Of a stretch of 64,000 nt of DNA, positions 8,304 to 18,532 are shown piece after piece (the stretch's first letter is position 1; the number at the start of each line of letters is the position of its first letter). Location: contig NZ_JANYGQ010000009.1 of assembly GCF_025359345.1 (NCBI RefSeq), positions 62,001-126,000 of the forward strand, in the 5' to 3' direction. The stretch is from Mucilaginibacter sp. (GTDB taxonomy: Bacteria > Bacteroidota > Bacteroidia > Sphingobacteriales > Sphingobacteriaceae). The notes beneath the pieces are model-generated. The model was not told the DNA's origin and searched no databases. It worked only from the letters and a program-made list of their open reading frames with translations. The position numbers and the translations under genes were made by a program.

Positions 8304-9149
8304 TTGGACAAACTACTTATTGATAAATTTATTTCCGACTCATTAAATGAGGACGTTGGTGATGGGGACCACACCTCGTTAGCTACTATACCGGCGGGCA
8401 AGCAAGGCAAAGCAAAACTTTTAGTAAAAGATGAAGGCATTTTGGCGGGTGTTGAACTTGCGCTTGAGATATTCCACATTGTTGATGCCGGCCTTAAAGT
8501 AACCCTATTTTTAAACGACGGGACAAAGATAAAACCAAAAGATGTAGCCTTTGAAGTTGAAGGCGACGCCCGTAATATTTTAACTGCCGAACGCCTGGTG
8601 CTTAACTGTATGCAGCGCATGAGCGGCATAGCCACCAAAACCCGCGAAATTGTGGATCTTTTGGAGGGCACCAATACTAAAGTATTAGATACCCGGAAGA
8701 CAACCCCTGGCATGCGTTATCTCGAAAAATGGGCTGTCAGGATAGGTGGCGGTGTAAACCACCGGTTTGGGTTGTACGACATGATATTGATAAAGGATAA
8801 TCATGTTGATTATTCGGGCGGGATAAGGCAGGCTATCGAAAATACGCAACAATACCTCATCAATCAAAACAAAAAGCTGGCAATTGAGATTGAAGTAAGA
8901 AACATGGAAGAATTACAGCAGGTTTTAGAAACTGGCGGTGTTAACCGCATACTGCTGGATAACTTTAATTTTGATACACTGCGCGAAGCGGTTAAGATTA
9001 TCAACGGGAGATTTATCACGGAGGCATCGGGCGGCATAACAATCGACAACATACGGGAATATGCCGCTTGCGGGGTTGATTATATTTCCGTAGGCGCTTT
9101 AACCCATTCAGTAAAAAGCTTAGATTTGAGCCTGAAGGCAGTTGATTAG
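8304..9149 (+). CDS. nadC: Nicotinate-nucleotide pyrophosphorylase (quinolinate phosphoribosyltransferase)
   Basis: Converts quinolinate and PRPP to nicotinate mononucleotide in de novo NAD synthesis. 281 residues, normal length. Visible family motifs: N-terminal EDVGDGDHTS, the PRPP/quinolinate-binding TRKTTPGMRYLEKWAVRIGG (Arg and Lys residues), HRFGLYDMILIKDNH, and the C-terminal barrel ITEASGGITIDNIREYAACGVDYISVGALTHS. The start is TTG at 8304; there is no ATG in frame near it, and the -7 element just upstream supports it. NadK, which acts later in NADP formation, is also in the window at 41.7 kb but is not linked. Confidence 0.95.
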   Translation: MDKLLIDKFISDSLNEDVGDGDHTSLATIPAGKQGKAKLLVKDEGILAGVELALEIFHIVDAGLKVTLFLNDGTKIKPKDVAFEVEGDARNILTAERLVLNCMQRMSGIATKTREIVDLLEGTNTKVLDTRKTTPGMRYLEKWAVRIGGGVNHRFGLYDMILIKDNHVDYSGGIRQAIENTQQYLINQNKKLAIEIEVRNMEELQQVLETGGVNRILLDNFNFDTLREAVKIINGRFITEASGGITIDNIREYAACGVDYISVGALTHSVKSLDLSLKAVD

Positions 9150-9248
9150 TGGTTAGGAATTGGAGATAACGATTTTGTTGAAAAATCCTGCCGGATAGTA
9201 ACTGACGTACCGAAAAAATGAATGAAGAACCGTGCTACTTTATTTTTG

Positions 9249-9284
9249 TTTCGGACTTCCGGACTTTCCCGACTTTCGGACTTA
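9249..9284. repeat. Short tandem array (CGGACTTTC family), single arm
   Basis: Four 8-9-nt units of the form TTCGGACT/TTCCCGACT in the nadC-plsY gap. The same family recurs at 39786-39948 and 40903-40944. No complementary arm was seen here. A TATTTTTG at 9241-9248 just before it could be the plsY -7 element. Confidence 0.5.
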
Positions 9285-9305
9285 ATTTATTAATATTGCC
9301 GTAAA

Positions 9306-9956
9306 ATGATAACTGGCTACTCTGTTTCAGCACTTATTCTGGCTTATTTTTGCGGCTCCATCCCCACAGCTGTTTGGATTGGTCAGGCTTTTTACGGAGT
9401 TGACGTGCGCGAATACGGCAGCGGTAATGCCGGCGCAACCAACACATTCAGGGTGTTAGGCAAAAAAGCAGGTATCCCGGTAATGCTAATCGATATTTTA
9501 AAGGGATGGACAGCTACAAGCCTGGCCTATTTTATAGGCGTTTCTACAACGGGTGGGCCGCATTCAAATTATATCAGTTACCAATTGGCTTTAGGTATTG
9601 CAGCTGTAATGGGCCATTTGTTCCCGGTATTTGCAGGTTTTAGAGGCGGCAAAGGCATAGCAACATTATTCGGCATGGTATTAGCTGTAAACCTTGATGC
9701 TGCCTTATTTTGCGTATCGGTATTTATTGTAATTTTATTAGCTACCAGGTACGTATCGCTCAGTTCAATAACGGCGGGTTTTGCTTACCTTGTAGGTGTT
9801 ACGTTTATTTTCAATAAATATACAAGCAACCTGGTAGTAATTTTCGGCATGCTAATTTGCCTGTTGATACTGGTTACCCACCAAAAAAATATTGAGCGGC
9901 TGTTAAAAGGGAAAGAATCAAGAGTAAATCTATTTAAGAAGAAAACCGCCGTATGA
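9306..9956 (+). CDS. plsY: Glycerol-3-phosphate acyltransferase PlsY
   Basis: Inner-membrane enzyme that transfers the acyl group from acyl-phosphate to glycerol-3-phosphate, the first step of phospholipid synthesis. 216 residues, five or so membrane spans. The three PlsY motifs are present: GSIPTAVWIGQ with GSGNAGATNTFRVLGKKAG, then HLFPVFAGFRGGKGIATLFG, and the C-terminal HQKNIERLLKGKESR. ATG start at 9306. Its stop codon overlaps the start of the M48 protease by 4 bp (ATGA), so the two are translationally coupled. Confidence 0.95.
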   Translation: MITGYSVSALILAYFCGSIPTAVWIGQAFYGVDVREYGSGNAGATNTFRVLGKKAGIPVMLIDILKGWTATSLAYFIGVSTTGGPHSNYISYQLALGIAAVMGHLFPVFAGFRGGKGIATLFGMVLAVNLDAALFCVSVFIVILLATRYVSLSSITAGFAYLVGVTFIFNKYTSNLVVIFGMLICLLILVTHQKNIERLLKGKESRVNLFKKKTAV

Positions 9957-10747
9957 AAAAGAAACTTGTACTTGGAGCCATTTTATTGGCTATTTATTCG
10001 TGCGCTACAGTCCCGCTAACCGGGCGTAAGCAACTATCACTGGTTGATGATACCCAAATAAACCAGTCGGCAGCCCAAAGCTATAGCCAACTACTTTCTG
10101 ACCCAAAAACGGTAGTGGTAAGCAGCGGTACCGATGTCCAACGGATAAAACGTGTGGGCGGGCAGCTTTCTGCAGCTATTGAGGGATATTTAAAAACAAA
10201 CGGATTTGGTGATCAATACAGTTTTAAGTGGGAATTTAACCTCATAAAAAGTTCTGAAGTAAATGCATGGTGTATGCCAGGCGGAAAAGTTGCGGTTTAT
10301 AGCGGGCTTATGCCGCTGGCGAAAACCGATGCCGAACTTGCGACCGTTATGGGCCACGAAATTGGCCACGCCATAGCCCGGCACTCCGCCGAGCGCGTTT
10401 CACAGCAAATGGCTGTACAGGGTATTGGCGGCGCTGTTAGTGTTGCATCGTCGACAAAAAGCGAGGGCACCCAAAATATCATCAATTCTTTATATGGTGT
10501 GGGAGGACAATTGGCATTACTAAAATATTCGCGTGACCAGGAATCGGAAGCCGATCGCTTAGGACTGACATTTATGGCACTTGCCGGGTACGACCCGCAT
10601 GCTGCCCTTACCTTTTGGCAAAATATGGCCGCACAAAACAAAGGTGGTGCTCCACCTGAGTTGCTAAGCACCCACCCTGCCGATGCAACCAGGATTGCCG
10701 ATATCCAGAAAAGGATACCAGAAGCCATGAAGTATTACAAACACTAA
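9953..10747 (+). CDS. M48-family zinc metallopeptidase, lipoprotein
   Basis: 264 residues. Lipoprotein signal with Cys17 (AIYSCATVP), then the sequence PLTGRKQLSLVDD typical of LoiP/YcaL-like M48 proteases. The zinc motif is HEIGHAIARHS (HExxH, about residue 125) with the third ligand Glu in DQESEADRLGL. It probably degrades misfolded outer-membrane proteins in the periplasm; this role is inferred from the family. Coupled to plsY by a 4-bp overlap. A 7-bp hairpin terminator follows 5 bp after the stop. Confidence 0.9.
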   Translation: MKKKLVLGAILLAIYSCATVPLTGRKQLSLVDDTQINQSAAQSYSQLLSDPKTVVVSSGTDVQRIKRVGGQLSAAIEGYLKTNGFGDQYSFKWEFNLIKSSEVNAWCMPGGKVAVYSGLMPLAKTDAELATVMGHEIGHAIARHSAERVSQQMAVQGIGGAVSVASSTKSEGTQNIINSLYGVGGQLALLKYSRDQESEADRLGLTFMALAGYDPHAALTFWQNMAAQNKGGAPPELLSTHPADATRIADIQKRIPEAMKYYKH

Positions 10748-10752
10748 AATTC

Positions 10753-10780
10753 ATCCCGCTTTTATGCGGGATTTTTTATT
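10753..10780 (+). terminator. Intrinsic terminator after the M48 protease gene
   Basis: ATCCCGC (10753-10759) pairs with GCGGGAT (10766-10772), followed by TTTTTT. The upstream in-frame ATG of the next gene (10764) lies inside the hairpin loop region, which argues that the real start is the ATG at 10782. Confidence 0.75.
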
Positions 10781-10781
10781 T

Positions 10782-11537
10782 ATGGGAAAACGTAAATTTT
10801 TAGAAGCCCGCTGGAACAACCTGTTAATGCTGAACTACGAGGTTGCCCCCGAGGTGTTAACACCTTTTTTGCCGCCATACACAGTGCTCGACCTGTGGGA
10901 AGGCAAAGTGCTGGTGAGCATGGTTGGCTTTCTGTTTTACGATACCCGCGTTCTTGGCATTAAATGGCCATTCCACGTTAATTTTGAAGAAGTTAACCTG
11001 CGCTTTTACGTGAAGCATTTTGATGGTAAGCAATGGAAAAGAGGAGCCGTTTTTATCAGCGAAATTGTTCCAAAAAGCATCATTGTATTAATGGCCAACA
11101 ATTTATATAAAGAGCACTACCGCGTGTTGCCTATGAGGCATTCCGAACTACCCGCCGGCGATAACGCCACCACATTTTTATATGAATGGAAGTTAAAAGG
11201 CAAGTGGAATAAGCTTGGTGCAACCGTAAGTAACCATTTTGAGGATATACAGCCCGGCAGTCCCGAAGAGTTTATTTTTGAGCACTACTGGGGCTACAAC
11301 AAACTAACAGATGCTAAAACCATGCAATACCAGGTTGAGCATATATCATGGCAAATTGCTGAAGTTACCAACCCTGTTTTTGATGCTGATATTGCTGAAT
11401 TATATGGCGAACAGTTTGTGCCTTTTTTAAGCGAAAAGCCATTTTCGGCGTTTTTTGCAAATGGTTCGGAGGTTAATGTGCGGATTGGGGAGAAGATTGT
11501 GAGTGACCTAACACTTGCAGTATCGCCTGCGCTTTAA
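10782..11537 (+). CDS. DUF2071 (YqjF-like) domain protein
   Basis: 251 residues, cytosolic, no signal peptide. Recognised by the DUF2071 N-terminus FLEARWNNLLMLNYEVAPEVLTPFLPPYTVLDLWEG-type pattern: a Trp-rich start, LxPxLP motif, and then VSMVGFLFYDTRV and NLRFYVKH. The fold is related to acetoacetate decarboxylase-like proteins, but the reaction is unknown. The start was moved to 10782 because the earlier ATG (10764) is within a terminator hairpin and adds only MRDFLF. Its 3' end overlaps the convergent pabB by 65 bp. Confidence 0.8.
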   Translation: MGKRKFLEARWNNLLMLNYEVAPEVLTPFLPPYTVLDLWEGKVLVSMVGFLFYDTRVLGIKWPFHVNFEEVNLRFYVKHFDGKQWKRGAVFISEIVPKSIIVLMANNLYKEHYRVLPMRHSELPAGDNATTFLYEWKLKGKWNKLGATVSNHFEDIQPGSPEEFIFEHYWGYNKLTDAKTMQYQVEHISWQIAEVTNPVFDADIAELYGEQFVPFLSEKPFSAFFANGSEVNVRIGEKIVSDLTLAVSPAL

Positions 11538-12762
11538 GTAAACACTCCTCATACTCTTTTTTCGCATCAGCATGGTAAGTTATGGCGCTGCCTGCGTGAA
11601 AAGAAAGGTATTTGTTAGTTTCATTATACAGCAGCGTCCGTATAACCACGTTAAAATCAAAATCGCCGTCAGGATTAAAGTAGCCTATTGCACCGGAGTA
11701 AACCCCGCGCCGGCTTTGTTCGTATTGCTCCATCAGCCGCATGGCATTTATCTTGGGTGCGCCAGTCATGCTACCCATCGGGAAAGAGTTTTTGATAGCT
11801 TGTACGGCACTAATATCTTCTGCAAGCTCGCACACTACGGTCGATATCATTTGATGCACGTGGGCAAAGCTATAAATACCATACAGTTCTTCAGTTTTAA
11901 CAGTTCCGGGTTTAGCTGACAGGGTGAGATCATTACGTACAAGATCTACTATCATAACGTTTTCCTGCAGCTCTTTTGTGTGGTTCCTGAGCTCATTGAT
12001 CAGTGCCTCGTCTTCCTCCACTGTGGCGCCGCGTTTTGCTGTGCCTTTAATAGGTTGCGATATTAATTTGTCGCCCCTTTTGGCAAGAAATCGTTCTGGC
12101 GTGGCACATAGTACATATTGATCTCTCAGCTTAAAGAAAGCGGAAAATGGATTTGGCGACACCTCGTTCAACTTAACAAAAACCGACAGTGGATCGATAA
12201 CAGCGTTGTTCGCAAAAAATTCCTGGCAAAAATTAGTTACGTAAATATCACCCCGGTTTATGTGCCCTTGTATTTTTTCAACGGCTTCTATATAACCCGC
12301 TTTGCTTAAACGCGACCGGATATCCACCATTGCTTCGCCCGACTCGCGGGAAAGCACCTGCCCTGCAATACTTTTGAAAATACCGGCGGGGTCATCTGCA
12401 ATTATCTCAACTTTATTTTTTTGAAAGATCAGCAGGTATTGCGGTACAAAAAAGTACAAACCAGGGAATTCAAGACTATCCTGGTTTTCAGAGTTTAAAT
12501 CTTCAATTTCGTTTTTAAGGTCGTAGGTAAAAAATCCTGTCATCCAACCCGGGTGTTGATCTCTGAAACTCTGCAATTGCTCAAAAGCCGAACCTGTTTC
12601 TGCGGCAACTTCGGCTTTAACGCCAATAGCAACCAAGGTGTCAAACTTACCATAACTGTCATCAAAGTCATTCGAATCCAGGTAGCAGCACACATCAAAA
12701 CCCGAAGCCCATTGTAAAGCTTTTCTTTTAAATTCCGCCGGACTTGAAAGGTATTGAATCAC
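11473..12762 (-). CDS. pabB: Aminodeoxychorismate synthase component I (PabB-like)
   Basis: Chorismate-using enzyme of the TrpE/PabB family; 429 residues, shorter than most TrpE. The C-terminal chorismate-binding domain shows FCQEFFANN, SPNPFSAFFKLRDQYVLCATPERFL, the PabB-type PIKGTAKRG with the catalytic Lys, NELRNHTKELQENVMIVDLVRNDL, and GSMTGAPKINAMRLMEQYE. The isolated position away from trp genes and the PIKGT motif favour 4-amino-4-deoxychorismate (folate) synthesis over anthranilate. No glutamine amidotransferase or PabC is adjacent. Its last 65 bp overlap the convergent DUF2071 gene. Confidence 0.85.
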   Translation of the reverse strand: MIQYLSSPAEFKRKALQWASGFDVCCYLDSNDFDDSYGKFDTLVAIGVKAEVAAETGSAFEQLQSFRDQHPGWMTGFFTYDLKNEIEDLNSENQDSLEFPGLYFFVPQYLLIFQKNKVEIIADDPAGIFKSIAGQVLSRESGEAMVDIRSRLSKAGYIEAVEKIQGHINRGDIYVTNFCQEFFANNAVIDPLSVFVKLNEVSPNPFSAFFKLRDQYVLCATPERFLAKRGDKLISQPIKGTAKRGATVEEDEALINELRNHTKELQENVMIVDLVRNDLTLSAKPGTVKTEELYGIYSFAHVHQMISTVVCELAEDISAVQAIKNSFPMGSMTGAPKINAMRLMEQYEQSRRGVYSGAIGYFNPDGDFDFNVVIRTLLYNETNKYLSFHAGSAITYHADAKKEYEECLLKAQAILQVLGHSQSSPQSAH

Positions 12763-12790
12763 ACCGCAAAAATAGAATCAAAAAATGAAA

Positions 12791-12809
12791 AGGCCCCATT
12801 TAGGGGCCT
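12791..12809 (-). terminator. Intrinsic terminator of purA
   Basis: AGGCCCC/GGGGCCT 7-bp stem with a 5-nt loop, followed on the minus strand by a T-rich tract. It lies between the purA stop (12834) and the pabB start (12762), so pabB is expected to have its own promoter. Confidence 0.75.
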
Positions 12810-12833
12810 GTATCTTAATTTTTAAATTATCGT

Positions 12834-14153
<1,320 letters not shown>

Positions 14154-14176
14154 CTAAGCCAAATAAACAAACCCCG

Positions 14177-14184
14177 CAAAGGTA
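14177..14184 (-). promoter_or_regulatory. Putative -7 promoter element of purA
   Basis: TACCTTTG on the minus strand, a match to TAnnTTTG, 62 nt before the purA ATG. No TTTG at the 19-bp position. Confidence 0.45.
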
Positions 14185-14225
14185 TCATCATAAGCATGTT
14201 ATAATGATAAAGCTAAAAAGTTTTT

Positions 14226-14696
14226 TTACTGGGCTTTTCGGTCGCAAAAACCTGCACGCAGTTTTTCGCAGTTACCATATAGGTTAAGTGAGTGGTGTTT
14301 TATCTCAAATTTAAGCAGGGTACCCATCATGCTTTGTATTTGTTGTATGCGCGGGTCGCAAAATTCAACAACCTTGCCGCAATCAATGCAAATAATATGG
14401 TCGTGCTGTTTATAGCCGTACGATTTTTCGAACTGGGCCATATTCTTGCCAAACTGGTGTTTGGTCACCAAATCGCATGATACCAACAGTTCAAGGGTAT
14501 TGTAAACCGTTGCCCGGCTAACACGGTATTTTTTATTTTTCATGTGGATGTATAATGATTCCACATCAAAATGATCCGAGCGTGAGTATATTTCTTCAAG
14601 TATTGCAAAACGCTCGGGGGTTTTCCTGAGGTTTTTATTTTCAAGGTAGGCCTCGAAAATCTTTTTAACCATGGCTATGGTTTCCTGTTGAGACAT
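14226..14696 (-). CDS. fur: Fur-family metal-responsive transcriptional repressor
   Basis: 156 residues. N-terminal winged helix ([51 protein letters not shown]), then the dimer/metal domain with [20 protein letters not shown]: the HxH-like metal site and a CxxC zinc pair; a second Cys pair may be the C and C in [11 protein letters not shown]. This matches Fur/PerR/Zur; I cannot tell the cognate metal from sequence. It stands alone between purA and spoT. A TAACTTTG sequence (14714-14721, minus strand) 17 nt upstream may be its -7 box. Confidence 0.88.
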   Translation of the reverse strand: MSQQETIAMVKKIFEAYLENKNLRKTPERFAILEEIYSRSDHFDVESLYIHMKNKKYRVSRATVYNTLELLVSCDLVTKHQFGKNMAQFEKSYGYKQHDHIICIDCGKVVEFCDPRIQQIQSMMGTLLKFEIKHHSLNLYGNCEKLRAGFCDRKAQ

Positions 14697-14728
14697 TTTT
14701 ATCTATTAAAGGACAAAGTTATGAAAAA

Positions 14729-14901
14729 GAACCAAGATACAAGAGTCAAGAATCAAGAGAAAAGATAAAAACAGATACAGGAAGTCAAGAATCAAGAGCC
14801 AAGATAAAAAACAAAAAACAAACTTATGATTAACGGTTAAGATTGTTTCCTACTGGACCCTATGCTGATCTTGATTTCTTGGTTCTTGATTTCTTGATTC
14901 T
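14729..14901. repeat. Paired inverted heptamer array (AAGAATC family)
   Basis: Left part 14729-14807 holds two runs of 7-nt units of the type AAGAGTC, AAGAATC, AAGATAA. Right arm 14866-14901 has the complement (TTCTTGA, GTTCTTG) and ends 4 bp before the spoT stop. The same motif family fills 18367-18518 and part of 28155-28277. Confidence 0.75.
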
Positions 14902-14905
14902 CCCA

Positions 14906-17128
14906 TCACGATGCCTTCTCAATCACCGAATCGAAGCGGTTTACCCCGGTTATCCCCTTAACAGTTTTTAGTTTCCTTATCAGGTTTTCAAGGTGATCTG
15001 TATCGTTTACATAAACCATAATCTGGCCTTCAAAAATACCGTTATCACTATCCACGGTAATAGAACGGATATTTACCTTGAAATCGGTAGATATCACAGT
15101 AGTTAATTGGTTTATTAATCCTACTTCGTCAATACCGGTAATTCTTAACCCAGTTAAAAATGCCAATTCCTGCTGGTTTGTCCATTTGGCTTTTACAATG
15201 CGGTAGCCATAGTTGGCCATTAGTTTGGCAGCATTAGGGCAATTGGTTCGGTGTATTTTTATGCCATCGCTAACGGTAACAAAGCCAAACACATCATCGC
15301 CGGGTATGGGGTTACAGCAATTGGCCAGCTTGTAATCAATCTTCTGCATATCCTCACCAATCAGCAACATATCGCTGTCTTTGGCCTTTATGCTGCGCAA
15401 CAGGCTTGCTACCTGTTCGGTTTCTATCTTATCCTGCGGTTTATTTTCAATTACTTTTTCCGATGCCTGGTACTCTTTCAGGTCCTTCATATCAATAGTG
15501 CCTTTGGCAATATTGTAAAACAGGTCCTGCGTTGAGGGCAGTTTAAAAAAGTAGCTTAGCTTATGGATATTTTCGGAGTTGTAAGTAATTTTTAGCGATT
15601 TCATCTTACGCTCCAAAATCTCTTTTCCGTCTTCGGCTACCTTGCGTTTTTCCTCTTTTAGAGCCGATTTTATTTTGGCTTTGGCCTTGGCGGTAACAAC
15701 AATATTAAGCCAATCTTCTTTTGGCGTTTGCTTGCTCGATGTAATTATTTCTACCTGGTCGCCGTTTTGTAACTTATGGCTTAAAGGCACCAACTTATGG
15801 TTCACCTTGGCACCGATACAACTGGCGCCGACATCGGTATGTATTTCAAAAGCAAAATCGAGCGCTGTAGCACTTAGCGGTAGTTGTATCAATGCACCCT
15901 TGGGTGTAAAAATGAAAATCTCATCGCTAAACAGGTTCATTTTAAAATCATCCAGAAAGTCGAGCGCATTTGAGTCAGGGTTTTTCAGCATATCCCTAAC
16001 CTTTTGCACCCACAAATCAAGGCCGCTATCTGTTGATGATTCTTTGTATTTCCAATGCGCGGCGAAGCCCTTCTCGGCAATTTCGTTCATCCGTTTGGTG
16101 CGTATCTGCACTTCAACCCATTGCCCGCGCGGACCCATTACGGTTGTGTGTAATGATTCATAGCCATTTGCCTTTGGCGATGATATCCAGTCGCGCAGCC
16201 TGTCGGGATTAGGCCTATACAGGTCAGTAACTATTGAGTATGCTTTCCAGCAATCAGCTTTTTCACTTTCAGGTGTGCTGTCTAAAATTATCCTGATGGC
16301 AAAAAGGTCATACACTTCCTCGAAAGGAATTGCCTTCTTTTTCATTTTATTCCAGATGGAATGAATTGATTTTGGCCTGCCAAACAAATCGGCAGGCAAG
16401 TCCTGCCCTTCCAATACTTTTTTTACCGGCTCGATAAAATCCCTGATAAATTTCTCCCGTTCGGCTTTCTTTTCATTCAGCTTGTTTTTAATAAACTGGT
16501 AGGTTTCCCGCTCCATATATTTCATGGAAAGGTCTTCCAACTCCGATTTTATGGCATAAAGCCCCAAACGGTGCGCAAGCGGCGCATATAAATAAACAGT
16601 TTCTGACGATAGCTTCAGTTGCTTGTCGCGCGGCATAAACTCCATGGTGCGCATGTTGTGCAGGCGGTCGGCAAGCTTTATCAAAATCACCCTCACATCA
16701 TCGGCAAGGGTTAGCAGCATTTTACGGAAGTTCTCCGCCTGCAACGAGCTGTTGGTATCAAACACGCCCGATATCTTGGTAAGGCCGTCAATTATCATGG
16801 CCACCTTTTTGCCAAATTCCCTTTCGATATCATCCAGGGTCATATCGGTATCTTCAACAACATCATGCAGCAAAGCGCAAACAATGGAGGTGGTCCCGAG
16901 GCCAATTTCTTCTGCGGCTATTTGGGCTACAGCTATCGGGTGATAGATATAAGGCTCGCCCGATTTGCGGCGCATGTCCTTGTGGCTCTCCAGCGCCATT
17001 TCAAACGCTTTGCGTATCATGCGCTTATCGCCCTTTTGCAGGGTCGATTTTGAGGCACGCAGCAAAGCACGGTATCTTTTTAGTATCTCGGTCTTCTCGG
17101 TTTCCAGGTCTATCACTAAGTCTTTCAT
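14906..17128 (-). CDS. Bifunctional (p)ppGpp synthetase/hydrolase (RelA/SpoT family)
   Basis: Makes and degrades the stringent-response alarmone (p)ppGpp. 740 residues, normal for Rel/SpoT. Domains in order: HD hydrolase (about 40-200, with YIYHPIAVAQIA and CALLHDVVEDTDMTLDDI, so the His-Asp motif is intact), synthetase (about 240-370: GRPKSIHSIWNKM, YDLFAIRII, SPKANGYESLHTTVMGPRG), TGS (about 400-460: IFTPKGALIQLPLSATALDFAF), a linker with a conserved Cys-rich NCCNPIPGD, and a C-terminal ACT domain (LRITGIDEVGLINQL). Both activities look intact. Monocistronic by context. Confidence 0.95.
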   Translation of the reverse strand: MKDLVIDLETEKTEILKRYRALLRASKSTLQKGDKRMIRKAFEMALESHKDMRRKSGEPYIYHPIAVAQIAAEEIGLGTTSIVCALLHDVVEDTDMTLDDIEREFGKKVAMIIDGLTKISGVFDTNSSLQAENFRKMLLTLADDVRVILIKLADRLHNMRTMEFMPRDKQLKLSSETVYLYAPLAHRLGLYAIKSELEDLSMKYMERETYQFIKNKLNEKKAEREKFIRDFIEPVKKVLEGQDLPADLFGRPKSIHSIWNKMKKKAIPFEEVYDLFAIRIILDSTPESEKADCWKAYSIVTDLYRPNPDRLRDWISSPKANGYESLHTTVMGPRGQWVEVQIRTKRMNEIAEKGFAAHWKYKESSTDSGLDLWVQKVRDMLKNPDSNALDFLDDFKMNLFSDEIFIFTPKGALIQLPLSATALDFAFEIHTDVGASCIGAKVNHKLVPLSHKLQNGDQVEIITSSKQTPKEDWLNIVVTAKAKAKIKSALKEEKRKVAEDGKEILERKMKSLKITYNSENIHKLSYFFKLPSTQDLFYNIAKGTIDMKDLKEYQASEKVIENKPQDKIETEQVASLLRSIKAKDSDMLLIGEDMQKIDYKLANCCNPIPGDDVFGFVTVSDGIKIHRTNCPNAAKLMANYGYRIVKAKWTNQQELAFLTGLRITGIDEVGLINQLTTVISTDFKVNIRSITVDSDNGIFEGQIMVYVNDTDHLENLIRKLKTVKGITGVNRFDSVIEKAS

Positions 17129-17220
17129 TATCGTGCTTTGTTCTTTATCGCTCTAAATATCATAAACTTGCAATAAAAATTATAATTGCATGTTATAATA
17201 ATTACCCAAAAAAATTGCGT

Positions 17221-17228
17221 TATTTTTG
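17221..17228 (+). promoter_or_regulatory. Putative -7 promoter element of the DUF4294 gene
   Basis: TATTTTTG, 14 nt before the ATG at 17243. This placement excludes the upstream TTG at 17186 as a start. No clear -33 element. Confidence 0.5.
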
Positions 17229-17242
17229 TACTACGTAAAATT

Positions 17243-17857
17243 ATGAAATTTATTGGCTTCTTGTTGCTGTTTTGTTGCGTAATGGGTATATCCAATGCCC
17301 AAACGAAAACTCCTGCGCCATTAATTTTAGGCAAAAATGATACCATCCGCACTTACCTGACTGTCGATAGTGGCAAAATGATGCCATGGATTGTATTGAA
17401 CGAAATTAAAATTAGCGATACCCGCATTTTTAAAAGCCAGGCCGACCTTGACAACTACAGGCGCTTACGTTATAACGTGCTTAAAGTACTGCCTTATGTG
17501 AAGTTTGCAGGTGCGAGATATCGCCAGCTGCAGCGCGACCTGGCCTTAACCGGCGACAGGCACAAGCAGAAGGAATTAATAGGCAACTGCGAAACGGAAA
17601 TAAAAACCTTGTTTAATAAAGAAATCAAAGACCTGACAATTAGTCAGGGCGAGGTACTTATCAAGCTAATTAACCGCGAAACAGGCAATACCAGCTACGC
17701 GATGGTGAAAGAATTAAAGGGTGGCTTCAAGGCCTTCCTGTTTCAATCAGCTGCGCGCATTTTTGGGCACGACCTGAAAGAAACTTACGACCCAGAAGAA
17801 CAAAAAGATATTGAAGCTATCCTGAATCAAGCGGGATACGTTTCATCTAACAATTAA
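17243..17857 (+). CDS. DUF4294 domain protein, exported
   Basis: 204 residues: signal peptide (about 1-19, ending SNAQ) and a DUF4294 domain starting at KNDTIRTYLTVDSGKMMPWIVLNEIKI with YRRLRYNVLKVLPYVKFAGARYRQL, and ending FQSAARIFGHDLKETYDPEEQKDIEAIL. Family function is unknown; it occurs mainly in Bacteroidota. The ATG at 17243 was chosen over an upstream TTG because it starts the signal peptide and lies downstream of the -7 element. Only 2 bp separate its stop from the glutathione peroxidase start, so the pair is an operon. Confidence 0.8.
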   Translation: MKFIGFLLLFCCVMGISNAQTKTPAPLILGKNDTIRTYLTVDSGKMMPWIVLNEIKISDTRIFKSQADLDNYRRLRYNVLKVLPYVKFAGARYRQLQRDLALTGDRHKQKELIGNCETEIKTLFNKEIKDLTISQGEVLIKLINRETGNTSYAMVKELKGGFKAFLFQSAARIFGHDLKETYDPEEQKDIEAILNQAGYVSSNN

Positions 17858-17859
17858 TA

Positions 17860-18360
17860 ATGGTTGATAAAAGTATTTACCAGTTTAATGTACAACAGTT
17901 AAACGGTGAGGAATTAAGCTTATCTGAATATAAGGATAAAGTTCTGCTAATAGTAAATACCGCCTCGCAATGCGGTTTCACTCCCCAGCTTAAAGAGCTG
18001 GCGCAATTACGAAAAGACTTCCCGGGTGATGATTTCCAGATATTGGCTTTCCCGTCAAATGATTTTGGCGGGCAGGAACCACTGGAAGGAAAAGGAATTG
18101 CCGATTTTTGCGAAATACAGGAAGTAAATTACCCGGTATTTGAAAAGATAAGGGTGCGGGGCCCGTATGCACATCCGTTGTACAACTTCTTTGCCGATAA
18201 AAAACAAAACGGTAAAATCAGCTCAGTTCCACGCTGGAATTTTCATAAATTTTTAATTGATAAATCGGGCCTGGTTACCGATTTCTTCTACCCCTTCACT
18301 AAACCAACTTCTTCAAAAATCAGGAAACAGATAGGGCGGTTGCTTGGAAAGGGAAAGTAG
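17860..18360 (+). CDS. Glutathione peroxidase-family thiol peroxidase
   Basis: 166 residues, cytosolic. Peroxidatic Cys38 in NTASQCGFTPQ (selenocysteine in animal homologues), the Gln of the catalytic tetrad in FGGQEP, and Trp/Asn in the C-terminal WNFHKFLIDKSG. The usual FPCNQFGGQEP is here FPSNDFGGQEP, so the Cys at that position is Ser. A second Cys in IADFCEIQEVNYP (about 88) is at the position of the resolving Cys in thioredoxin-dependent members, so thioredoxin is the likely reductant. The bacillithiol gene bshB1 follows across a repeat array. Confidence 0.92.
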   Translation: MVDKSIYQFNVQQLNGEELSLSEYKDKVLLIVNTASQCGFTPQLKELAQLRKDFPGDDFQILAFPSNDFGGQEPLEGKGIADFCEIQEVNYPVFEKIRVRGPYAHPLYNFFADKKQNGKISSVPRWNFHKFLIDKSGLVTDFFYPFTKPTSSKIRKQIGRLLGKGK

Positions 18361-18366
18361 CGCGGG

Positions 18367-18518
18367 TTGAGAGTCAAGAAGTCAAGAACAAAGAATCAAG
18401 AGAGAAGAAAATGTGACTGTAGAAGAACCGTCATAAAAGTTTTTTTTAGGCTTTGCGATGATTAATTTTTTGACTTTTGCACTTCGGCTTGATTCTTGAC
18501 CTCTTGATTCTTGATTCT
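18367..18518. repeat. Paired inverted heptamer array (AAGAATC family)
   Basis: Left arm 18367-18409 begins 7 bp after the peroxidase stop (AGAGTCA, AGAAGTCA, AGAATCA units). Right arm 18470-18518 has the complement (CTTGATT, CTTGACCT units) and ends 14 bp before the bshB1 ATG. Same family as 14729-14901. Confidence 0.75.
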
Positions 18519-18532
18519 ATATTTTTTACACG

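Noticed and set aside
11473..12762. Anthranilate synthase TrpE instead of PabB
   Set aside because: No trp genes nearby, short N-terminal domain and PIKGT motif point to PabB; not excluded for certain.
14729..14901. Possible CRISPR array
   Set aside because: Units are 7-8 nt, contiguous, without spacers of constant length, and no cas gene is present. It is a short tandem array.
15642..16163. 173-codon plus-strand frame opposite the spoT/rel gene
   Set aside because: Antisense shadow; no signal, motif or promoter.
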